Below, piece by piece: positions 26,101 to 34,671 of a stretch of 64,000 nucleotides of DNA. The stretch lies in NCBI GenBank assembly GCA_020638735.1, contig JACKHZ010000015.1, forward strand, positions 1 to 64,000, written 5' to 3'. Every line of letters begins with the position of its first letter. The first letter of the stretch is position 1. Source of the DNA: Planctomycetota bacterium (GTDB taxonomy: Bacteria > Planctomycetota > UBA1135 > UBA2386). The notes under the pieces are model-generated. The model was not told where the DNA came from and did not search any database. It saw nothing but the letters and a program-made list of their open reading frames with translations. Both the position numbers and the translations under genes were made by a program.

Positions 26101-26997
26101 TCAGCGCTGACGATCGAAGTCGGCGGGTCCGAGCTCGGGGCGCAGCTCGAGCTTGGTGAACGAGGCCACCGTCTGGGGACGCGGCACTCCGCGCTCGTCC
26201 ACGAACAGGTGCACGAGGCGGTGCGGCACCAGCACGCCGTCGCGCGCGCGCAGCTCCTCGAGCAGGATGCGTTCGCCCTGTGCAGCGACCGGCTTGCCGT
26301 CGACGATCGGCGCGGCGTCGACGCCGATCAGGCGGTGCGAGGCCGCGTCGACGTGGACCTCGAGCTGCACCGTCGCGTCCTCGCCGGCGGACCGCAGCAA
26401 CGGGAAGCGGGTGCTCAAGCCGCGGATCGTCCAGCAAGGCACGCGCGTCGCTCGATCGATCCGGAACTCGGTGCGGGTCACGACGGCGTCCTTCATGTCG
26501 CGCAGCACCTCGCCGGGTGACAGGAACCGCAGCATCTGGCGGGCCAGGTTGGTGTGGCGGTTGCACTGCTCCAGGTCGGTGTCGAACTGACCGCTGTCGA
26601 GCCCCACCGGTGCACCGCGCTGCAGCTGCCATGGTCCGTTGCGATCCCGGCCTCGTTCGATCGGCTGTTCACCGGTGCGCACCGTGTAGCGGATCAGCGG
26701 CCTCGCCTTCTTGCGTCCCTCCTCACGCCACAGCAGGAACGCGACGTCCAGTCCCACCTGGCCGGCGTTCTCGGCGGTGCGGTCGGTCAGGCGCAGTTCG
26801 AGGCTGCAGCGGAACGCCTCGATCGGCGACACCGGCCCGTCCGGGTGATGGGCAGCCTCCACGTCACGGGCGAGCTCCTCCAACGTCGGCGTCGTCGTCG
26901 TTGCCGGCGGCTTCTCGGCGGGCCGGGGGGACTCCTGGGCGGTGACGGCCGCGAGTCCGGCAGACAGCGTCACGAAGAAGGCCAGGTGGGTGCGCAT
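26101..26997 (-). CDS. Secreted protein of unknown function
   Basis: 298 residues with a signal peptide (A-F-F-V-T-L-S-A-G-L-A-A-V-T-A-Q), then a Pro/Thr-rich linker and a beta-rich domain. Content such as C-S-L-E-L-R-L, L-Q-L-E-V-H-V-D and D-G-V-L-V-P-H-R-L-V suggests a lipid- or lipoprotein-binding beta fold (LolA/LppX-like outline), but no diagnostic motif is present. It is convergent with mutL (35 nt apart) and divergent from the membrane protein gene at 27160. Confidence 0.6.
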   Translation of the reverse strand: MRTHLAFFVTLSAGLAAVTAQESPRPAEKPPATTTTPTLEELARDVEAAHHPDGPVSPIEAFRCSLELRLTDRTAENAGQVGLDVAFLLWREEGRKKARPLIRYTVRTGEQPIERGRDRNGPWQLQRGAPVGLDSGQFDTDLEQCNRHTNLARQMLRFLSPGEVLRDMKDAVVTRTEFRIDRATRVPCWTIRGLSTRFPLLRSAGEDATVQLEVHVDAASHRLIGVDAAPIVDGKPVAAQGERILLEELRARDGVLVPHRLVHLFVDERGVPRPQTVASFTKLELRPELGPADFDRQR

Positions 26998-27159
26998 GCG
27001 TGTCGGGTGCTGACGATCGGGAGGGGGGGGCTCCGTGGACAGGGTAGGCCGTCTCGGCGGTCGGCACCAGCGGTGGGGAGGATGCGGTGGCAAGGCGGTG
27101 TTGCGCCTGGTCGACGGGGTGCTCAAGCCGGGCTGCCGCGGTGTCGATCTGTCGATGTC

Positions 27160-27963
27160 ATGAAGCATCTGGGCATCCTGCTGACGATCCTGTTCGTGCT
27201 GCTGGCCGGCGTGCGCGGGCAGCAGCGTTCTGCGACCGTCCGCCTGGCCGATGGTCGCACGGTGCAGGGGATCGTCGTGTCGATGAGCCTCGAGCAGCTG
27301 CAGCTGCAGATCGACGACGAAGTGGTGACGTTCCCCGCTGTCGACATCCGCAGCTGTCAGTTCCGCGAAGTGGACGAGTCGGACGAGGCCGTCGCCGTGG
27401 AGACGGAGTCGGCTGGCGAGCCGGCAGCCGAGGTTCGCGCTGCCGAAGGGGAGCCTGCGTCGCCGGTGCGGCGGTCCACGATTCCCGACTACGTCGTGCC
27501 GGGCTCTCCAGAGTCCCTGCCGGCGGATCTCCGGCACGTGCCGCGGTGGCGTTTGCGTCTGCAGGCGGTGGACGAGGCCTACCCGTGGCTCGCGCCGGCG
27601 GCGCCGACGCAGTGGTTCAGCCTCGGTCTGTTGCTGCTGATCGGGCTCGGGCTGTCGGTGCACCTCTCGGTGCAGGTGGTCGGCGCGGAGGCCGCGCAGT
27701 TGAGCCGAAGCGTCGGGCTGGGCGCCTGGTACCTCGTCACCGGGTTGACGCAGGCCGCCCTGGTCCCCGTGCACGACTTCAGCGTCGCGCTGATGTTGCT
27801 CGGCAACACCGCGACGACGCTCTTCGCTCTGCACGCGCTGTTCGGCCTGACGCGCTGGTGGGCGCTGGTGGCGTTGATGGTGCAGCTGGGCTGCGCGGTC
27901 ATCGGCTTCGGCGTGCTCGAGCTGGTGGACGCGGTGCTCGGCTCGGTCGGCGCCGTGGCCTGA
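27160..27963 (+). CDS. Membrane protein with N-terminal periplasmic domain
   Basis: 267 residues. A signal peptide or anchor (I-L-L-T-I-L-F-V-L-L-A-G-V) is followed by a small beta domain (V-R-L-A-D-G-R-T-V-Q-G-I-V-V...F-P-A-V-D-I-R), an Ala/Glu-rich linker, and about four transmembrane helices from ~residue 147 to the end (L-L-L-L-I-G-L-G-L-S-V-H-L-S-V, A-L-M-L-L-G-N-T-A-T-T-L, and more). The DGR...V first domain resembles small barrel modules in planctomycete exported proteins. It is followed by a large inverted repeat. Function not recognised. Confidence 0.66.
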   Translation: MKHLGILLTILFVLLAGVRGQQRSATVRLADGRTVQGIVVSMSLEQLQLQIDDEVVTFPAVDIRSCQFREVDESDEAVAVETESAGEPAAEVRAAEGEPASPVRRSTIPDYVVPGSPESLPADLRHVPRWRLRLQAVDEAYPWLAPAAPTQWFSLGLLLLIGLGLSVHLSVQVVGAEAAQLSRSVGLGAWYLVTGLTQAALVPVHDFSVALMLLGNTATTLFALHALFGLTRWWALVALMVQLGCAVIGFGVLELVDAVLGSVGAVA

Positions 27964-27987
27964 AGGCGCGCGCGGCGAAGGGGAATA

Positions 27988-28053
27988 CCGGCCCGAGGCT
28001 TGGTCGCCTCTCTTTCACGCACCCCATCCAGGAAGTACGTGGCCTCGGGCCGG
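27988..28053 (+). other. Long inverted repeat between membrane protein and thioredoxin genes
   Basis: Perfect 12-bp arms CCGGCCCGAGGC and GCCTCGGGCCGG enclose a 42-nt loop that includes an inner CACG/CGTG pair. It starts 25 nt after the membrane protein stop. It could be a terminator or a small structured RNA. It lacks the SRP and RNase P core signatures. The rest of the 238-nt gap holds another GC-rich palindrome (GGGGGC...GGGGCCCC) but no gene. Confidence 0.5.
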
Positions 28054-28201
28054 GTCTGGCAGAAGACAACAAGCGTGCCCGGTCATCGGCGTGGGCGGGC
28101 GGGACGCGCGGGACGGGGGCTGTGGGGGCCCCGTAACGACAGGCCGTCACTCGGGCGGTTGGCGCATTGACCCGCGACCCGGCTCCACCTACAGACGCGC
28201 C

Positions 28202-28972
28202 ATGGCAGGAACGCACGTCCAGGACATCACCGCTGCAGGGTTCCAAAAGGACGTCGTCGAACGTTCGCAGGCGACCCCCGTCTTGCTCGACTTCTGGGCC
28301 GACTGGTGCGGGCCGTGCCGCGCGCTGGGGCCCGTACTCGAGAAGCTCGCCGACCGCTACGCGGGTGCCTTCGTGCTGGGCAAGGTCGACACCGAGCGCG
28401 AGCAGGACCTGGCCTATGCGTTCGGCGTGCAGGGCATCCCGTTCGTCGTGCTCATGCGCGACGGACGGCCGGTGGACGCATTCCAGGGTGCGTTGCCGGA
28501 GCCCGAGGTGGTGGCCTTCCTCGAGCGCAACGGCGTCCGACCCGGGGCCGCGGCCGAAGACGGCGCCGTACCGGTCGCAGTCGACCCTGACAGCCCGTCG
28601 GCGCGCTACGAGCGGGCCCGGCTGCTGGTCGCGGACGGTGATGTCGCCGGGGCCCGCGCTGCCCTCGATGGGTTGCCGGAGGAGGAAGATGCGTTCGTGG
28701 CCGGGCAGCGGCTGGCAGCCGGCTTCGATTGGCTGGAGGGCAGGAATGACGCCGTCGGCGAGGCTGGGCGTGCGCTCGAGACGGCGCGGCAGCGGTTCCT
28801 CACCCGGGACTACGAGGGCGCGATGACCGAGATCCTCGCCTCGGCGACGGCCGATCGCAGCTACGGCGACGGCATCGCCCGCCGCGCGATGCTGACATGC
28901 TTCGCCGTGGTCGGCGAAGACGACGAGCGCCTCGACGACTATCGCCGGCGCTTGGCGACGCTGCTCTACTGA
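28202..28972 (+). CDS. CnoX-like thioredoxin with C-terminal helical repeat domain
   Basis: 256-residue fusion of a thioredoxin domain (~1-110) and a TPR-like helical domain (~125-256), the architecture of the co-chaperedoxin CnoX/YbbN. The redox centre is D-W-C36-G-P-C39, complete, whereas E. coli CnoX lacks the full CXXC pair; the cis-Pro segment G-I-P-F-V-V lies near residue 80. It probably combines disulfide exchange with protection of unfolded proteins and transfer to chaperones in the cytoplasm. No signal peptide. The start ATG gives an ordinary thioredoxin N-terminus. It stands alone, with its stop 28 nt from the convergent regulator gene. Confidence 0.85.
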   Translation: MAGTHVQDITAAGFQKDVVERSQATPVLLDFWADWCGPCRALGPVLEKLADRYAGAFVLGKVDTEREQDLAYAFGVQGIPFVVLMRDGRPVDAFQGALPEPEVVAFLERNGVRPGAAAEDGAVPVAVDPDSPSARYERARLLVADGDVAGARAALDGLPEEEDAFVAGQRLAAGFDWLEGRNDAVGEAGRALETARQRFLTRDYEGAMTEILASATADRSYGDGIARRAMLTCFAVVGEDDERLDDYRRRLATLLY

Positions 28973-29000
28973 CCGGCGGGTGGCGGCGCAGGCGCGTCGC

Positions 29001-29636
29001 TCACAGCGCGTCGACGCTCGGCTCGTGCACCGCGACGTGCATCCGCACGAGCTCGGCCAGCGAGCCGGCCCCGGTCTTGCGCATCAGGTTGGCGCGGTGC
29101 ACTTCGACGGTCTTGTGGCTCAGGCCGAGCGTCGCCGCGACCTCCTTGTTCGCCGCGCCGCGCACGACCAACTCCATCACCTGCGACTCGCGGTTGGTCA
29201 GCGACTCGAAGCGGTGGCGCAGATCCTCGTGGTCGGCACCCTTGCGGCGTCGAGCGAGGTCGAGTTCGACCGCGCGGCGGAGCACGGTGCCGATCTCGTG
29301 CACGTCGAACGGCTTCTCGACGAAGTCGATGCTGCCGAGCTTCAGCGCTTGCACTGCCTCGGAGACCCTGGCCATGCCGCTCATGAAGATGATCGGCAGG
29401 TCACAGCCCAGCCTGGTCAGCTCCTGAAGCACCTCGATCCCCGAGCGATCGGGCAGCATCAGGTCGACGACCATACAGCCCGGGCGGGCGCCGTCGAACG
29501 CGCCGAGGAACTCCCCCGCCGTGCCATGGCACTCGACTTCGAAGCCGCACAGCTGGCCGATCCGCTCGAACAGGGCGCGGATGTTCGGCTCGTCGTCCAC
29601 CACGCGGACGAGGGGAGGGCTGGCCAGGGGGGGCAC
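29001..29636 (-). CDS. FixJ-like response regulator
   Basis: 211 residues: receiver domain (~8-125) plus LuxR-type HTH (~145-205). Receiver features are D14-D15, phosphoacceptor D58 in V-V-D-L-M-L-P-D-R-S-G, F-M-S-G-M and K in V-E-K-P-F. The HTH shows L-T-N-R-E-S-Q-V-M, A-A-N-K-E-V-A, S-H-K-T-V-E-V-H-R-A, as in FixJ/NarL proteins. No histidine kinase lies nearby. I placed the start at a GTG giving a normal receiver N-terminus; the frame is open for 53 more codons upstream, including ATGs at 29711 and 29720, so the start is uncertain. The upstream gene, der, is divergent. Confidence 0.85.
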   Translation of the reverse strand: MPPLASPPLVRVVDDEPNIRALFERIGQLCGFEVECHGTAGEFLGAFDGARPGCMVVDLMLPDRSGIEVLQELTRLGCDLPIIFMSGMARVSEAVQALKLGSIDFVEKPFDVHEIGTVLRRAVELDLARRRKGADHEDLRHRFESLTNRESQVMELVVRGAANKEVAATLGLSHKTVEVHRANLMRKTGAGSLAELVRMHVAVHEPSVDAL

Positions 29637-29881
29637 TCTTGTGCAGGGTCGTGGATCTTTCGACCAACATGTCAGGGTTCTCCATGCCGGCGGAGTCCTG
29701 GGCGCCGGCATCCTTGTCATCGGCGGTTGCGCTCCATGTCTTGAGCCTCGGTCGGTGATTTCCACTAGGTCTGCTCGCAGGTGCCGATCAGTCAACTGCT
29801 TGCGCAGGTATTCTTCCGTGGTGCGAGGGGCCTGAATGCGGAATCCGGGCAGTCCTGGAACGGCGTCGCGGCGACCGTAAT

Positions 29882-31240
29882 GTGTTCGCCCCCGTGTCCC
29901 TGCCCCGCATCGCGATCGTCGGCCGCCCGAACGTCGGCAAGTCCAGCTTGATGAATCGTCTGGCGGGCCGCCGCGTGTCCATCGTCGAGCCGACGGCCGG
30001 CGTGACCCGCGACCGCGTCTCGGTGACGCTGTCGTTGCAGGGGCGCAGCGTCGAGCTGATCGACACCGGCGGGCTCGGGCTGGTCGACGAGGCGCAGCTC
30101 AAGCAGCACATCGAGGCACAGATCGACGTCGCACTTGAGACCGCGGACCTGATCCTGTTCGTCGTCGACGGCAAGGAAGGTCGCGTTCCAGGAGACGACA
30201 TGGTGGCGCGTCGCCTGCGCAAGGTCGGCAAGCCAGTGCTGCTGGTCGCCAACAAGATCGAGTCGTACTACGACGAGGTGGCGGTGTCCGAGTGGCAGCG
30301 GCTCGGCTTCGGCGAGCCGACCCCGATCAGCGCCAAGGAGGGCTTCGGCGTCAGCGACCTGCTCGAGCGCGTGCTGGCGAACCTGCCGGAGGACACCGGT
30401 GAGAGCGTCCCGGTCGACGACGAGGCGACGCTGCGGTTCGCGATCGTCGGCAAGCGCAACTCCGGCAAGTCGACGATGCTCAACCGCCTCGCCGGCGAGG
30501 AGCGTGTGATCGTCAGCGACGTGCCCGGCACGACGCGGGACGCCGTCGACGTGCGCTTCGAGCGGGACGGCAAGCCGCTGTTGGCGATCGACACCGCCGG
30601 CGTGCGCAAGAAGAAGAGCCTGGAGCACGCGATCGAGCTGTTCGCCCACTCGCGCAGCAACGAGAGCATCCGCCGCGCCCACGTCGTCGTGCACATGTTC
30701 GACGTACGCGAGAAGATCAGCCAGGTCGACAAGGCGCTCGCTGCCTACTGCGTCGAGCAGCACAAGCCGGTGATCCTGGTCGGCAACAAGATCGACCTGG
30801 CCAACGAAGCCGGCGCGGAGTGGGACATCGAGAAGTGGGATGCCTACATCAAGCAGCAGCTGCCCGGGCTCGACCACGCGCCGGTCGTGTTCCTGTCTGC
30901 GCTCGAGGGCACGAACGTCGAGAGCATGCTGGACCTGTTGTTCGACCTGCGCGAGCAGACCCGCCGGTCGATGCCGACCCCGCAGCTCAACGCGGTGCTG
31001 CAGCAAGCCAAGGAAAAGCTGTTGCCGTCCACCGGCGGCCACTTCCCGAAGCTGTTCTACGGCACCCAGATCGGCACCGAGCCGCTGAGTCTCGTGGTGT
31101 TCGTCAACGACCCGAGGTTGTTCCGCGGACAGTACCAGCGCTACCTCGAGCAGCGCCTGCGCGAGGCTTTCGACTGCCCGGAGGTGCCGGTCCGCCTGGT
31201 CTTCCGCAAGCGCGACAAGGTCGTGCTCGACGATCGCTAG
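29882..31240 (+). CDS. der: GTPase Der (EngA), ribosome assembly
   Basis: 452-residue essential GTPase with two tandem G domains and a KH-like C-terminal domain, acting on 50S maturation. First P-loop is G-R-P-N-V-G-K-S-S; second is G-K-R-N-S-G-K-S-T, where the usual G-R-P-N-V-G-K is altered but the key G-K-S/T is kept. DTGG and DTAG G3 loops and NKID-type G4 motifs (A-N-K-I, G-N-K-I-D) are present. The chosen GTG precedes R-I-A-I-V-G; a second GTG 12 nt downstream is possible. It lies 15 nt from the convergent trkH. Confidence 0.95.
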   Translation: MFAPVSLPRIAIVGRPNVGKSSLMNRLAGRRVSIVEPTAGVTRDRVSVTLSLQGRSVELIDTGGLGLVDEAQLKQHIEAQIDVALETADLILFVVDGKEGRVPGDDMVARRLRKVGKPVLLVANKIESYYDEVAVSEWQRLGFGEPTPISAKEGFGVSDLLERVLANLPEDTGESVPVDDEATLRFAIVGKRNSGKSTMLNRLAGEERVIVSDVPGTTRDAVDVRFERDGKPLLAIDTAGVRKKKSLEHAIELFAHSRSNESIRRAHVVVHMFDVREKISQVDKALAAYCVEQHKPVILVGNKIDLANEAGAEWDIEKWDAYIKQQLPGLDHAPVVFLSALEGTNVESMLDLLFDLREQTRRSMPTPQLNAVLQQAKEKLLPSTGGHFPKLFYGTQIGTEPLSLVVFVNDPRLFRGQYQRYLEQRLREAFDCPEVPVRLVFRKRDKVVLDDR

Positions 31241-31255
31241 CGGCGTCAGGCAGGG

Positions 31256-32809
31256 TCAGCGTCGCCAGAACTGCGGGGAGAACAGCGCGAGCACCGTCAA
31301 CAGCTCGAGGCGGCCCAGCACCATCTGCACCGTCAGGACGATCTTGGTCCAGCCGTGCAGTTCGCCGAAGCCGCCGAACGGGCCGAGATTCGGCGTGTGA
31401 CCGAGCACCTCCGCGGTGCCGCCGGCGACCAGCACCTGGGCCGCCGAGGTCGGCTCGACGATGGTCAGCGCCGGGCCGCATGAGCCGACCATGCTGGCGC
31501 TGGTCGCCAGCGAAGAGACGAAGTTCATGCGGTCGTCGAGGCTGACGCAAAGCGCGCCCAGCACCACCGTCATGCCCCACATCAGCACGATCGCGAGGAT
31601 CGACGAGATCACCGCGGCGGGCAGCACCTCGTCGTCGAGCTTGATTCGTTCGACGCTCTTCGGCCGCACGAAGTGGCGCAGCGTGTAGCCGAGCAGACGC
31701 ACGCAGACGAGCAGCCGGACCATCTTGAAGCCGCCGGCGGTCGAACCGCTGCAGCCCCCTACGAACATCGAGAGGAACAGCAGCAGCGTCGCGGTCGCGG
31801 GCCACGCCTGGAAGTCGGCGGTCGCGTAGCCGGTCGACGTCATCACGCTGACGCCGTTGAACGACGCCTGGCGCAGCGCTTCGCCGAACGGCAGGCCGGC
31901 GCGCCACAGGGCCAGCGAGAGCGCCGCGACGAGCAGGGCCGCGCAGAGCGAGTAGATGCGGAACTCGGCGGATTGCAGCAGCCGCTTCACGCAGCGCAGG
32001 CCGGTGCGGCTGTGGGTGGCGAGCACGGCGAGGCTCGCGCCGGCCAGGAACATGAACACCGTCAGCACCAGCTCGCCGCCCAGGCTGTCGAACTCGCGCA
32101 ACGAACCTCGCGTCGAGTAGCCGCCGGTGGCCATCGTGGTGAACGCGTGGCACGTGGCATCGAACCAGCTGAAGCCGCCCAACAGCACCAGCAGCAGCGT
32201 GCAGGCCGCCGTCATGCCGACGTAGATGCGCGTCACGGCGCGGGCCTTCTCGATCGCGCGCGGCTGGTAGGAGTCGGTGCCGACGCCGACCGACTCCGAC
32301 GACAGCAGGTTCTTGGCCGTCACGCCCATGGCGGGCAGCAGGGTGACGAACACCAGCACGATGCCGATGCCGCCGATCCACTGCAGCATCGCGCGCCACA
32401 GCAGGAGGCTGCCAGGGGTGGCGTCGATCGCCTGGTTGGGGCCGCTGCCGAGCACCGTCGCGCCGCAGGTCGTGAGGCCGCTCACCGTCTCGAACCACGC
32501 ATCTGCCGCGTCCGGGAGCAGGCCGGAGCCGAAGAACGGCACCGCGCCCAGCAGGCCGGCCAGGAACCATGACAGGCCGGCGACGGCGATGGCCTCGCGT
32601 CGGTAGACGTGCGGATCGCCGCGGCGGCCGAACAGCCACAGGCCGACGGCGACCACCGCGCCGAACGCGATGCTGACCACGAAGCCGAAGACGGGCGTCA
32701 GCGGTGCGTCGTGTGTCTCGAGCAACGCCATGACCAGCGCCGGTAGTTGGGCGACGGTGAAGAACGCCGCGAAGCCCGCCATCAGGCGAGCGACCTGGTG
32801 CAGGTTCAT
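31256..32809 (-). CDS. trkH: Trk-type potassium uptake protein TrkH
   Basis: 517-residue membrane subunit of a K+ uptake system with about ten hydrophobic helices and four pore loops. Selectivity-filter-like segments are seen: T-T-C-G-A-T near 113, T-M-A-T-G-G-Y-S near 225, V-M-T-S-T-G-Y-A near 318 and S-M-V-G-S-C-G-P near 440; F-V-G-G-C-S-G-S-T-A-G-G near 350 is a family landmark. The regulatory partner TrkA is not in the window. It is divergent from the radical SAM gene across 260 nt that contain the promoter described there. Confidence 0.93.
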   Translation of the reverse strand: MNLHQVARLMAGFAAFFTVAQLPALVMALLETHDAPLTPVFGFVVSIAFGAVVAVGLWLFGRRGDPHVYRREAIAVAGLSWFLAGLLGAVPFFGSGLLPDAADAWFETVSGLTTCGATVLGSGPNQAIDATPGSLLLWRAMLQWIGGIGIVLVFVTLLPAMGVTAKNLLSSESVGVGTDSYQPRAIEKARAVTRIYVGMTAACTLLLVLLGGFSWFDATCHAFTTMATGGYSTRGSLREFDSLGGELVLTVFMFLAGASLAVLATHSRTGLRCVKRLLQSAEFRIYSLCAALLVAALSLALWRAGLPFGEALRQASFNGVSVMTSTGYATADFQAWPATATLLLFLSMFVGGCSGSTAGGFKMVRLLVCVRLLGYTLRHFVRPKSVERIKLDDEVLPAAVISSILAIVLMWGMTVVLGALCVSLDDRMNFVSSLATSASMVGSCGPALTIVEPTSAAQVLVAGGTAEVLGHTPNLGPFGGFGELHGWTKIVLTVQMVLGRLELLTVLALFSPQFWRR

Positions 32810-33027
32810 GCGGCGACAGAGGCGAGGTGGTCGCGCGGCGTCGAGGCGGGCGCAGTCATCGTGGCGACTCCCAGCATCGCAACGATCCCCGCCCGGGGCA
32901 ATGCGCTGCGTCGCATCGAATCGAGACTCGTGCGCCGGCGGGGCGGTGCCATCGCGTCGGCGCCGCGCCTGTCGAGATCTTCTTCGCCAGGGTGGTGAAT
33001 CGGCCCTGATTCGGGACTAGATCCGGA

Positions 33028-33036
33028 TGCTATAGT
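33028..33036 (+). promoter_or_regulatory. Extended -10 promoter of the radical SAM gene
   Basis: TGC followed by TATAGT is an extended -10 element, rare in so GC-rich a sequence. It leaves a leader of about 27 nt before the ATG. No good -35 is seen, as expected for extended -10 promoters. Confidence 0.5.
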
Positions 33037-33069
33037 CCTTCGCCCGACACCTCGGACTCCGCCGCACGC

Positions 33070-34641
33070 ATGAAGGTCACGCTGATCCACCCGCCGGTCT
33101 ACATCAACAAGAATGGTCTCACCGCGCTGCGTCCGAGCCTGCCGCTGGGGCTCGCCTACATCGCGGCGGTGCTGCGCAACGACAAGCACGAGATCCATGT
33201 CATCGATGCGCTGGGGGCGGCGCCCGAGCAGATGGTGCCGGACGGCGACATCTGGCGCCTGGGCCTGACGCCCGAGGAGATCATCGCCCGCATCCCGCAG
33301 GACACCCAGGCGATCGGTGTCACCAGCATGTGGAGCTACAGCTGGCCGATCGTGCGCGAACTCCTGCAGAAGCTGCGCGCCGCGTTTCCCGACGTGCCGC
33401 TGGTCTGTGGCGGAGAGCACTTCACGGCGGTGCCCGAACTGTCGATGGAGCAGGCGCCGATCGACTACCTGGTGCTCGGCGAAGGCGAGGAGACCGCGGT
33501 GGCGCTGTTCCGCGCGCTCGAACTCGGCCTCGACCACACGGTGATCCCCGGCATCGCCTTCCGCAAGGCGGACGGCGCGCTGCAGAAGAACCCGCGCCGC
33601 GACCGCATCAAGAACGTCGACGAGATCCCCTGGCCGGCGTGGGAGTTCTTCGACGTCGAGGCCTACTCGTCGAACCGGCTCGTCAGCGGCATCTACTACG
33701 GCAAGACGGTGCCGATCCTCGCGACGCGCGGCTGCCCGTACCAGTGCACGTACTGCAGCTCGCCGAACATGTGGACGACGCGGTGGTACGCGCGCAGTCC
33801 GAAGGACGTGCTCGACGAGATCGAGCACTACGTCAAGACCTACGGCGCCAGCAACTTCCCGTTCCAGGACCTGACGGCGATCCTCAAGCGCGAATGGGTG
33901 GTGGAGTTCTGCCAGGAGGTCGAGCGCCGGAACCTGAGGATCACGTGGCAGCTGCCGGCCGGCACGCGCAGCGAGATCATCGACGAAGAAGTCGCCAGCC
34001 TCTTGGTGCGCAGCGGTTGCCGTTCGCTCAACTTCGCGCCGGAGTCGGGCAGCGAGCGCACGCGCAAGCACATGAAGAAGATGCTGACCGACGAGAAGCT
34101 GTTCCGCGCGGTGCGGGCCTCGGTCAAGGCAGGGCTCAACGTAGGTGCGTTCTTCGTGCTCGCCTACCCGACCGACGAGGTCGAGGACATGAAGGCGACG
34201 GTCAAGCTCGCGGCGCGCCTCGGCAAGGAGGGCATCGCCGACGTCTCGGCGGGCTTCTTCTTCCCGCTGCCCAACACCGAGATCACCCGCCAGCTCGAGA
34301 AGGAGGGCAAGGTCGTCTACGACGACGCCTTCCTGAAGCTGCCGATCTACGTGCACAACACGTTCCTCAGCGAGGACCGCAAGTACAACGAGCACTTCAC
34401 CGCGAAGGAGCTCACCAAGTGGAAGTACCGCGTCGTGCGTGCCTTCTACACCCGGAGCCTGCTGCTGCGGCCGTGGCGTCTGGTGCGCATCCTGTGGAAC
34501 ACGCTGCGCGGCAAGGAGACCTCGAAGATGGAGTCGTTCGCGCAGGAGACGCTGCGCAAGCTGCGGCTGCGCAAGCGTCCGGGTGCGCGGCGCGAGGTCG
34601 CGGCGCCGCCGCCAGCAGGCGTGTCTTCGGCGGCCAAGTAG
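33070..34641 (+). CDS. B12-binding domain radical SAM protein
   Basis: 523-residue enzyme with an N-terminal cobalamin-binding Rossmann domain (~1-160: P-L-G-L-A-Y-I-A-A-V-L, L-G-E-G-E-E-T) and a radical SAM barrel from ~205. The 4Fe-4S site is C222-x3-C226-x2-C229 in R-G-C-P-Y-Q-C-T-Y-C, followed by the SAM-binding region around F-Q-D-L-T and a late F-A-P-E-S-G-S motif. This is the BchE/HpnP-like class, which performs cyclisations or methylations of unactivated carbons. The C-terminal ~100 residues are basic. A glycosyltransferase gene converges on it. Substrate unknown; lipid or cell-wall modification is plausible. Confidence 0.87.
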   Translation: MKVTLIHPPVYINKNGLTALRPSLPLGLAYIAAVLRNDKHEIHVIDALGAAPEQMVPDGDIWRLGLTPEEIIARIPQDTQAIGVTSMWSYSWPIVRELLQKLRAAFPDVPLVCGGEHFTAVPELSMEQAPIDYLVLGEGEETAVALFRALELGLDHTVIPGIAFRKADGALQKNPRRDRIKNVDEIPWPAWEFFDVEAYSSNRLVSGIYYGKTVPILATRGCPYQCTYCSSPNMWTTRWYARSPKDVLDEIEHYVKTYGASNFPFQDLTAILKREWVVEFCQEVERRNLRITWQLPAGTRSEIIDEEVASLLVRSGCRSLNFAPESGSERTRKHMKKMLTDEKLFRAVRASVKAGLNVGAFFVLAYPTDEVEDMKATVKLAARLGKEGIADVSAGFFFPLPNTEITRQLEKEGKVVYDDAFLKLPIYVHNTFLSEDRKYNEHFTAKELTKWKYRVVRAFYTRSLLLRPWRLVRILWNTLRGKETSKMESFAQETLRKLRLRKRPGARREVAAPPPAGVSSAAK

Positions 34642-34671
34642 GATCCCCTCCGCGCGCCGTGGCACGCCGGA

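Noticed and set aside
27988..28053. SRP or RNase P RNA
   Set aside because: Core motifs of neither RNA are present; only the stem-loop is supported.
32806..34665. Large antisense frame over the radical SAM gene
   Set aside because: Its translation is His/Arg/Asp-rich with no motif, while the opposite strand has a complete B12 radical SAM enzyme.
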